This document shows positions 6,588-12,877 of a DNA stretch of 13,773 nucleotides, one piece after another. Source of the stretch: Chloroflexota bacterium (GTDB lineage Bacteria > Chloroflexota > Anaerolineae > Anaerolineales > UBA11858); NCBI GenBank assembly GCA_003513015.1, contig DOTA01000219.1, positions 1-13,773 on the forward strand, in the 5' to 3' direction. Within the stretch, counting starts at the first letter, position 1. The number at the start of each line of letters is the position of its first letter. A program made the translations under genes and the position numbers. The notes under the pieces were generated by a model, which was not told the origin of the DNA, searched no databases, and saw nothing but the letters and a program-made list of their open reading frames with translations.

Positions 6588-6830
6588 TTAGGTGGCGAAG
6601 ATAATAATCAGGGCAACCGCCAAAGCGTAAATGGCAACGGCTTCAGCAAAGGCCATACCCAAGATCATGTTAGTCTGGATAATGGGAGCAGCATCGGGGT
6701 TGCGCCCCATAGCCTGCACGCCACCGGAAGCGGCGATACCAACGCCTACACCGGCACCAATCGCACCCAACATAGCCATACCGGCACCTAGCAATTTCAT
6801 GCCCAGCACAAAAAATTCGTTGAATTCCAT
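6588..6830 (-). CDS. atpE: ATP synthase subunit c (rotor ring)
   Basis: Membrane hairpin protein of 80 residues that forms the Fo rotor ring. Helix 1 carries the glycine motif GAGVGVGIAASGG (25-37). The cytoplasmic loop is RNPDA (43-47). Helix 2 carries the ion-binding carboxylate Glu63 in AEAVAIYAL. The residue after the Glu is Ala, and helix 1 lacks the Gln of sodium-type rings, so this should be a proton-binding ring (inferred from family rules). The ATG at 6830 is chosen because GGAGGA stands just upstream; an in-frame TTG at 6845 would place that site inside the gene. It lies between atpB (49 nt gap) and the b-delta gene. Confidence 0.95.
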   Translation of the reverse strand: MEFNEFFVLGMKLLGAGMAMLGAIGAGVGVGIAASGGVQAMGRNPDAAPIIQTNMILGMAFAEAVAIYALAVALIIIFAT

Positions 6831-6879
6831 TCTTGATTCCTCCAATATCTAGTGGATAGTATAGATTTTATATTTAATT

Positions 6880-7911
6880 CTAATGATGTTCTTCGCCGTG
6901 ATCGCTATGGCTGACCAGTGCACCACTTATAAAGACAACGGCCAAAAGGAAGAACACATAGGCCTGAATGATGCCGAAGAAGACTTCAAAAATATACAAC
7001 ACTGGTGGGATAACGATCGGGAGCAATGCACCAATGATCGATAACAGGAGCGCACCAGCAAAGATGTTGCCGAATAACCGGAAGGCAAAAGAAAGTATCT
7101 TAGCAAATTCAAGAATAATTTCGAGGAAGCCTACCGCAAAATTTATGATCCCAAAGGGGTTGCCACTTACGAGTTCTTTGAATGGCATAAATTTACTGAA
7201 ATATCCGGGGCCAAGTGCCCAAACACCGTAGACTTGGGTCATAACCACGGTTATCACTGCCAATGCAATCGTAAAGTTCAAATCGGTGGCTGAACCCCTA
7301 AACCACGGAACCACCTCACAGGCCTGACAAGGTGCCTCACCTTCGGTATGAGTCGCTTCTTCTCCCTCGGCATGCTCCAGGGTAACCGGTTGAGTTTTAT
7401 CGATGGTATAAACACCCGGGATTAACTGAACAGCAGCATAACCTTCCCCGTGAGGGGATTCTTCCATCCATCCGATGCTCTCGAAGCCAGGCACAAGCTT
7501 AACCATGTTGGCAACAAAAATCAACAGAAAGATGGTAGCCACAACCGGCATGATCCGCCGTCCCCATTTGGCTCCAGCAGAAGATTCAATCGAGTTCCAC
7601 AGGAATTCAACAATCGCTTCAAATGCGTTGACAAAACCTTTGGGAACCAGTTGACCGCTTTTGGCAAAACGCCAGGCGCTAAATCCCATGACAATTAAGA
7701 TCACATCCGCCAATAGGGTCGCCAGCATGGTATTCGTAATTTCAAGGCCAAATAGGCTCAAACCGGTATGTTCGCCGGGCAAAACAACCACTGGGTTAAC
7801 AGGTTTGAGAATAGATGGTCCCCAAAAAGCTGCATACGCACCCGCGGCTACCAGTAAGAGGATGAGCAAAGTTTTTACATGGAAGCGCTTTTTAGGTTTT
7901 GTATCACTCAC
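6880..7911 (-). CDS. atpB: ATP synthase subunit a
   Basis: Stator channel subunit of Fo, which passes protons to and from the c ring. The 343 residues are long for the family (often 230-290). The essential arginine is Arg278 in FAFRLFGNIFAG, followed by the usual last helices. SATDLNFTIALA (207-218) is the standard helix start after the outer loop. The extra length is a longer N-terminal part and an outer loop of about 60 residues (about 145-205) that is rich in Glu/His and holds a CxxC (Cys195, Cys198). The C-terminus is His-rich (HSDHGEEHH). It starts with GTG inside the last codons of atpZ (8-nt overlap, GTGAGTGA), with GGAGG 9 nt upstream: the two are translationally coupled. Confidence 0.95.
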   Translation of the reverse strand: MSDTKPKKRFHVKTLLILLLVAAGAYAAFWGPSILKPVNPVVVLPGEHTGLSLFGLEITNTMLATLLADVILIVMGFSAWRFAKSGQLVPKGFVNAFEAIVEFLWNSIESSAGAKWGRRIMPVVATIFLLIFVANMVKLVPGFESIGWMEESPHGEGYAAVQLIPGVYTIDKTQPVTLEHAEGEEATHTEGEAPCQACEVVPWFRGSATDLNFTIALAVITVVMTQVYGVWALGPGYFSKFMPFKELVSGNPFGIINFAVGFLEIILEFAKILSFAFRLFGNIFAGALLLSIIGALLPIVIPPVLYIFEVFFGIIQAYVFFLLAVVFISGALVSHSDHGEEHH

Positions 7912-8215
7912 TAGATACTTCCTCCTTATCAGATTGTGTTTCTTTTTTTTCAGGCGGCGCGGATTGCATACTCTGAAGAGAGCGCGTCGCCATCCAATAC
8001 GTTAATACAAGCGCTAAAGGCGCTGATCCTAGGATAAACAGAATTGTAAAAATTGGTTTGGTGTCAAAAACCCGATCTAGCCAAATGCCGCCAAACACCG
8101 AAAGGATGACAATTAACAACGTTGAACAACCAACCTGTCCCCCTAGTGCCATTACAGACATGTTAAAGGGCGCAAATTTCGGTGTCGGATCCATTTTGTC
8201 AGGCGTCTGGCTCAT
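7904..8215 (-). CDS. atpZ: AtpZ/AtpI-type small membrane protein of ATP synthase operon
   Basis: Protein of 103 residues with two membrane helices (about 31-47 and 55-74), joined by the GGIWLDRVFDTKPIFT turn that marks the ATPase gene 1 (AtpZ) family. The tail is short, charged and cytoplasmic. These proteins stand first in many atp operons and are reported to help c-ring assembly or metal transport with AtpI; the role here is inferred. The ATG at 8215 is chosen; an in-frame TTG at 8236 would lie in the spacer of the promoter found here. There is no Shine-Dalgarno, and the predicted transcript starts only about 3 nt before the ATG. Its end overlaps atpB. Confidence 0.8.
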   Translation of the reverse strand: MSQTPDKMDPTPKFAPFNMSVMALGGQVGCSTLLIVILSVFGGIWLDRVFDTKPIFTILFILGSAPLALVLTYWMATRSLQSMQSAPPEKKETQSDKEEVSSE

Positions 8216-8223
8216 GGCGTGTG

Positions 8224-8238
8224 AATTGTAACACAATT
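8224..8238. promoter_or_regulatory. Palindrome over the atpZ -10 region, possible operator
   Basis: AATTGTAACACAATT has perfect 6-bp arms around 3 nt and covers the -10 box plus part of the spacer of the atpZ promoter. A repressor bound here would block the promoter. AT-rich sequence makes chance occurrence possible; no known regulator is named. Confidence 0.3.
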
Positions 8239-8254
8239 GGATAAATTACGTCAA
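8225..8254 (-). promoter_or_regulatory. Promoter of the Fo cluster, predicted leaderless atpZ transcript
   Basis: On the - strand, -35 TTGACG (8249-8254) and -10 TACAAT (8225-8230) are spaced by 18 bp. Each box is one base from consensus. The -35 begins 1 nt after the nuoN stop codon. Transcription should start near 8218, 3 nt before the atpZ ATG, matching the lack of a Shine-Dalgarno there. Confidence 0.65.
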
Positions 8255-8255
8255 A

Positions 8256-9707
8256 TTAGAAGAGTATCGAGGCAGCAGTTGTTGACCAGTGAAACCACGG
8301 GGCAAAAGCCACACCCAAAAGAACAATCCCAAAGGTTAAAATGATCAAGGCAATCCGAGCAGGCACTGCTACCGGAACAGGTTTCTCATCAGCGTCTGTG
8401 CGATACAGGTAAACGTGTTTGAGCACAATCAAGTAGTAGTACAGGCCAATAATCGAATTGAGCACACCGATCACAGCCAGCCAGACCATATCGGCATTCA
8501 CAGCTGCGGCGAACACCAGAACCTTTGCGATGAATCCACCAAAAGGAGGCATACCAGCGAGCGATAGGAATGCAACCATCATCGCCAATCCCAACCCGGG
8601 AGCTCGGCGGCTGAATCCGTCATAAGATTTGATTTCATCAGAGCGTTCTGTGCGCCAGAAAGTAAACACGATCCCGAAAGCTGCCAGATTGGTGACCAAA
8701 TAGATGATCAGGTAGAAAACCACACTGGTCATTCCCAACGGCGTAGCCGTAGCCACACCTACCAAAATGTAACCAGCGTGGGCAATGGATGAATAGGCCA
8801 ACATACGCTTGATATTGCTCTGAGTAATTGCCAGGAAGTTCCCCAAAGTCATGGTTGCAACAGCCACAATTGCAATAATGTTGCTCCATTCTGTGCTGAT
8901 GGTTGGGAAAGCAGCCATGAAGAAGCGGATTAACACTCCAAAGCCAGCAGCCTTTGAAGCCGTGGATAGGAATCCGGCAATCGGGGTGGGTGCGCCCTCA
9001 TAAACATCCGGTGCCCAAAAATGGAAGGGCACAGCTGAAATTTTGAAGCTGAATCCCACCAAAACCAGGAAGAGGCTACCCATCAGAGGGATTGTTTCAA
9101 TAGCACCAGCTTGAATGGCAAATGCCAGGTTATAGATATCCGTGGTTCCAGCGTATCCAAACAAAAGGCTAAAACCATAAAGCATGATGGCGGAGGTCAT
9201 CGCCCCAAAAAGCAAGTACTTAAAACCGGCCTCGGTGGATTTGTTATCTTGCTTGAAAAAGCCCGCCAAAACATACATCGGGATGGAGGTGGTTTCAATT
9301 GCCAGATAGAGCATGATTAAATCGGCAGACGAAACCATCAAGCTCATGCCGATGGTAGAAACCAGCATCAGGATGTAAAACTCACCCCGAGAACCTAATT
9401 CTTTGACATCCATCGCCAAGAGGGCGGTGAGAGCTGCTCCAAACAAGAAGAGCATCTGGAAGGTGAAGCCTAGCCAGTCATAACGCAACATCCCACCCCA
9501 AACGAAGATAGCTTGCTCACCGGGGCGTGCAAAAATCATGCTCACAACCAGGGTGACGGCCAAACCACCGGCAGTCAACCAACCCAGGCTACGTTTACGA
9601 TCTTCTGACCAGATCAAATCGAAAGTCAGAACCAGCCCGGCCAGCACTAACAAGAGAATTTCGGGCAACAATGCCAAAGTCATTGTCAAATCGATACTTT
9701 CAGACAC
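8256..9707 (-). CDS. nuoN: NADH-quinone oxidoreductase subunit N
   Basis: Antiporter-like membrane subunit of complex I, next to the quinone-side subunits; 483 residues, normal length, about 14 membrane helices. The proton-path residues are all present: Glu138 (LAIETTSIPMY, helix 5), Lys222 (FSFKISAVPFHFWAPDVYEGAP, helix 7), Lys252 (helix 8) and Lys395 (GGFIAKVLVF, helix 12), matching E. coli Glu133, Lys217, Lys247 and Lys395. It starts with GTG directly after the nuoM2 TAA (zero spacing), with GGGAGGTG just upstream inside the end of nuoM2, so translation is coupled. Last nuo gene here; no terminator follows, so read-through into atpZ is possible. Confidence 0.97.
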   Translation of the reverse strand: MSESIDLTMTLALLPEILLLVLAGLVLTFDLIWSEDRKRSLGWLTAGGLAVTLVVSMIFARPGEQAIFVWGGMLRYDWLGFTFQMLFLFGAALTALLAMDVKELGSRGEFYILMLVSTIGMSLMVSSADLIMLYLAIETTSIPMYVLAGFFKQDNKSTEAGFKYLLFGAMTSAIMLYGFSLLFGYAGTTDIYNLAFAIQAGAIETIPLMGSLFLVLVGFSFKISAVPFHFWAPDVYEGAPTPIAGFLSTASKAAGFGVLIRFFMAAFPTISTEWSNIIAIVAVATMTLGNFLAITQSNIKRMLAYSSIAHAGYILVGVATATPLGMTSVVFYLIIYLVTNLAAFGIVFTFWRTERSDEIKSYDGFSRRAPGLGLAMMVAFLSLAGMPPFGGFIAKVLVFAAAVNADMVWLAVIGVLNSIIGLYYYLIVLKHVYLYRTDADEKPVPVAVPARIALIILTFGIVLLGVAFAPWFHWSTTAASILF

Positions 9708-11180
9708 TTATGCACCTCCCAATAGGCGCAAAATGTTGTCAACGCCTGATTCAACCAGCGGCACCATAATGGAGGGGTAAACACCCACAATCACCAAAAT
9801 GCCCGCCAGTAATGCCAAAGCTACCTTATCCAAAACGGTCACATCATGGATATGATCCGCATACGCTTCAGGCATTTTGCCGAAGAAAACTTTACTGATA
9901 ATCCGAATAATGTACGAGGCCGTGATCACAATTGAAATAGAGGCCAAGATGGCAATCCAAGGTTGGAACTTCCAGACACCCATAAAAATCGGGAACTCGG
10001 CCACAAACCCGGAGAAGCCTGGCATACCCATAGAAACCAGACCACCGATAATAAATGCGATGGTTACAAAAGGCATCTTTTTAGAAAATCCGCCCAACTC
10101 CGGGATTTGACGAGTATGCGCCCGATCGTAGATCATACCAACGACTGCAAAGAAGAGAGCCGTCATCACACCGTGAGAGAACATCTGCACTCCAGCGCCA
10201 ATCATACCTTCACGATTAAGCGTGGCAAAACCCATGGCAACCAAGCCCATATGCGAAACCGAAGAAAAACCGATCACATATTTCATATCGGTTTGGACCA
10301 TGGCGATATATGCACCGTAGACCACATTCACGATGGTCAGCAGGATGATGAAGGGCATCCAGAATTTAGCGCCTTCGGGCAGCAACATGATGCCCACTCG
10401 CAGAGCAGCAAAAGCGCCCAGTTTCATCAGCACGCCAGCGTGGAACATTGAAACTGCGGTGGGGGCTGCCACGTGTCCATCGGGAGACCAGTTGTGGAAA
10501 GGCCAGATACCGCCCAAAATGGCAAAGCCCATAAAAACGAAGGGGAACCAGAATTTCTGGAACCCTGCCGAGAAACCGGCACCCTCCAGGGCGATCATAT
10601 CAAAGGTTCCCAAATTTGATGCGAAGTACATTGCCAGCGCGCCAACCAGGGCAATCACTGAACCGATGAACAGGTACAGGGTTAGTTTCATGGCGGCGTA
10701 TTCGCGGGAGACCTTCCAGCCCCAGATCACGATCAGCAAATACATGGGGAAGACGGCGATCTCGTAGAAGAAGAACAGCATAAACATATCCAGCGCAACA
10801 AATACACCGAAAACACCCGTGGCCAGGATGAAGAGGAAGGCAAAAAATTCTCTTGGGCGATCATCAACGCCCCAAGAAATCAGCACACCCGTGAACATAA
10901 CCACGCCCGTCAACAGAACCAACGGAACATTCATGCCGTCGACACCTACGTGATAAGAGATGCCTAGCTCTTTGAGCCAGGTATATTGCTCTACGAACTG
11001 GTAACCTCCCACACCAAGATCGTATGAGAAGTACAACCAGGCAGAAAGCCCCAGAGCAAAGGCCGCGGCGGCCAGGGCTGTCACCCGGATTTCCGTTTTG
11101 CGGTCACTCGGAATGAGCAGGATCAGCAACCCTGCCAAAATTGGAATGAAGACAATTACGCTAATGATCGGAAATTGCAT
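9708..11180 (-). CDS. nuoM2: NADH-quinone oxidoreductase subunit M, second copy (divergent)
   Basis: Second NuoM-type antiporter-like subunit, 490 residues. Landmarks of the family are present: YHVGVDGMNVPL (76-87), Glu140 of helix 5 (FFFYEIAVFPMY), Lys253 of helix 8 (AGVLMKLGAF), FSSVSHMGLV (305-314) and Glu395 of helix 12 (SGFVAEFPIF). Helix 7 reads FAILGGIWPFHNWSPDGH: the lysine that in NuoM1 stands in FALKVPVWPFHTW is Leu222 here. The two NuoM proteins are similar but far from identical, so this is an old paralogue, not a fresh duplication. ATG with GAGGTG upstream. It is preceded by a 104-nt gap with an imperfect inverted repeat, and followed directly by nuoN. Confidence 0.95.
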   Translation of the reverse strand: MQFPIISVIVFIPILAGLLILLIPSDRKTEIRVTALAAAAFALGLSAWLYFSYDLGVGGYQFVEQYTWLKELGISYHVGVDGMNVPLVLLTGVVMFTGVLISWGVDDRPREFFAFLFILATGVFGVFVALDMFMLFFFYEIAVFPMYLLIVIWGWKVSREYAAMKLTLYLFIGSVIALVGALAMYFASNLGTFDMIALEGAGFSAGFQKFWFPFVFMGFAILGGIWPFHNWSPDGHVAAPTAVSMFHAGVLMKLGAFAALRVGIMLLPEGAKFWMPFIILLTIVNVVYGAYIAMVQTDMKYVIGFSSVSHMGLVAMGFATLNREGMIGAGVQMFSHGVMTALFFAVVGMIYDRAHTRQIPELGGFSKKMPFVTIAFIIGGLVSMGMPGFSGFVAEFPIFMGVWKFQPWIAILASISIVITASYIIRIISKVFFGKMPEAYADHIHDVTVLDKVALALLAGILVIVGVYPSIMVPLVESGVDNILRLLGGA

Positions 11181-11192
11181 TGAACACCTCGG

Positions 11193-11285
11193 GTTAGTTG
11201 GGTAGTAATTTAGTTCTTCGTTTTATAGTTTCGTAATTCACTGATATTAGGCGAACCATCTAACTACTACACTACCTATACTAAC
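11193..11285. repeat. Imperfect inverted repeat between nuoM1 and nuoM2
   Basis: The 104-nt gap between the two nuoM genes has three paired blocks: GTTAGT (11193-11198) with ACTAAC (11280-11285), GGTAGT (11201-11206) with ACTACC (11271-11276), and TAGTT (11211-11215) with AACTA (11262-11266), around a loop of about 46 nt. No T-run, coding frame or good promoter is seen in it. It could be an mRNA processing or stability structure, or a decayed small element. The right arm reaches into the nuoM1 stop codon. Confidence 0.35.
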
Positions 11286-12847
11286 TAGAACAACGCCGTA
11301 ACGGCTTTATTGATCACTACTAAAATCCAGGCTGGCCAAACACCTGTGACAAGCATCAAAACCATCAGGGGGGCCATCACAATAATTTCGCGAGTATTGA
11401 TCTCGCTCAGGTGGCCGACCCACTTCTCATTCAGCGGGCCATGCAGAACCATTTTTATCCCTTTGAGGATGTAAGCACCCGTAAAGAACAGGCCAATCAT
11501 CGCCAGCGCAGTAAATGTTGGGAAGGCCCAGCCCACTCCCCAAGTACCCCGCACCACCAGGAATTCCGAGACGAAACCGTTCAAGCCCGGCAACCCCAAC
11601 GAGGCCATAGAAGTAAAGATCAAAATACCACCATACACTGGCACCAAGGGGAATAACCCGCCAAATTGATTAAGATCGCGAGTGTGGGTACGCTCGTAAA
11701 TCACACCGACAAGGAAAAACATTCCCGCCGCAGATAGCCCATGGTTGAACATTTGTAGTACAGCGCCATTCATAGCGATGGTAGCGCTCTCTGTACCTTG
11801 AGCAAAGGCCGCGGCAGCAATACCCAGCACCACAAAGCCCATGTGATTGACGGATGAATAAGCCACCAACCGCTTGAAATCCGTTTGGCCAAAGGAACTG
11901 AGCGCGCCGAAGATGATTGACAAAACCGCTAAAAAGGCTAAGACCCCAGAATATTGCCGAGCTTGTTCCGGATAGAGCGGTAACACCAAACGCAGGAAAC
12001 CGTAAGCGCCTAATTTGAGCAAAACACCCGCCAGGATCATCGAGCCGGCGGTGGGGGCTTCGGTGTGCGCATCGGGCAGCCAGGTGTGGAAAGGCCAAAC
12101 CGGCACTTTGAGGGCGAAGGCAATGGCAAAGGCCCAGAAGGCAATAGTTTTAACGGTACCAACCGGAAGTCCGATGATGGTGCTATGGGGATCAAGGGAT
12201 GTCCAACGTTCAAAAAGCAGGGGGAGATCAAAGGTGGCTCCCACGATACCGATCAACTGAATGGCCAACAACAAGCCCAAGGACCCAGCCATGGTGTAGA
12301 TCATAAACTTGAAGGAGGCGTAAGCACGGGCGGGAACCTTGATGCCACCCCAAAGTTCGCGCTCGCCTTTCTCGCTGCCCCATTGGTTGATCAGGAAGAA
12401 CATCGGTACCAAACCGATTTCCCAGAAAACGAAGAAGAGCAGCAAATCCAGGGAAAGAAATACTCCCAACATGCCAGTTTCCAGGATCAAAAAGAGGGCC
12501 ATGTAAGCCTTGACGCGATCATCAATTTTGAAGGAAGCTAGCAGCACTAAGGGGGTTAGCAAAGTAGTCAGCAAAACCATCGCAAGGGAGATGCCGTCCA
12601 CCCCAACATGATACGAAGAATGGATCGCATCGTACCAGACGCGCACTTCTTCGAACTGAAAAACTTGCCAATTGGGGTTAAAACTGAACCACAAATACAA
12701 AGAGAGCGTCAGCGTTATCAGACTTCCAATCAGCGCAACCCAACGGATCAGAGTTTTTTCTTTAGCTGGCAGAAGTGCGATCACCAATGCCACAGCTAAA
12801 GGAGAAAAAAGTATGAGAGAGAGCAAGTTGCTTTCAATAAATTCCAT
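11285..12847 (-). CDS. nuoM1: NADH-quinone oxidoreductase subunit M, first copy
   Basis: Canonical antiporter-like proton-pumping subunit of complex I, 520 residues, about 14 membrane helices. All key residues are visible: Glu143 (FVFWEIGLVPMF, helix 5), Lys247 (FALKVPVWPFHTWLPDAH, helix 7), Lys278 (AGVLLKLGAYG, helix 8), and Glu428 (NGFVSEFLVV, helix 12). YHVGVDGISLAM (79-90) is also typical. The ATG has GGAG about 6 nt upstream and lies 30 nt after the nuoL stop. Ends in TAG. This is the copy likely to act as the standard NuoM. Confidence 0.97.
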   Translation of the reverse strand: MEFIESNLLSLILFSPLAVALVIALLPAKEKTLIRWVALIGSLITLTLSLYLWFSFNPNWQVFQFEEVRVWYDAIHSSYHVGVDGISLAMVLLTTLLTPLVLLASFKIDDRVKAYMALFLILETGMLGVFLSLDLLLFFVFWEIGLVPMFFLINQWGSEKGERELWGGIKVPARAYASFKFMIYTMAGSLGLLLAIQLIGIVGATFDLPLLFERWTSLDPHSTIIGLPVGTVKTIAFWAFAIAFALKVPVWPFHTWLPDAHTEAPTAGSMILAGVLLKLGAYGFLRLVLPLYPEQARQYSGVLAFLAVLSIIFGALSSFGQTDFKRLVAYSSVNHMGFVVLGIAAAAFAQGTESATIAMNGAVLQMFNHGLSAAGMFFLVGVIYERTHTRDLNQFGGLFPLVPVYGGILIFTSMASLGLPGLNGFVSEFLVVRGTWGVGWAFPTFTALAMIGLFFTGAYILKGIKMVLHGPLNEKWVGHLSEINTREIIVMAPLMVLMLVTGVWPAWILVVINKAVTALF

Positions 12848-12877
12848 GGAGCACTCCAGTCAACAACCGGGATCGTC

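Noticed and set aside
6831..6845. TTG start adding five residues to subunit c
   Set aside because: It would translate the GGAGGA ribosome-binding site; the ATG at 6830 gives a normal 80-residue subunit c.
9708..12847. Recent tandem duplication or assembly artefact of nuoM
   Set aside because: NuoM1 and NuoM2 differ across their whole length, including insertions and key residues, so this is not a duplicated contig or a recent copy.
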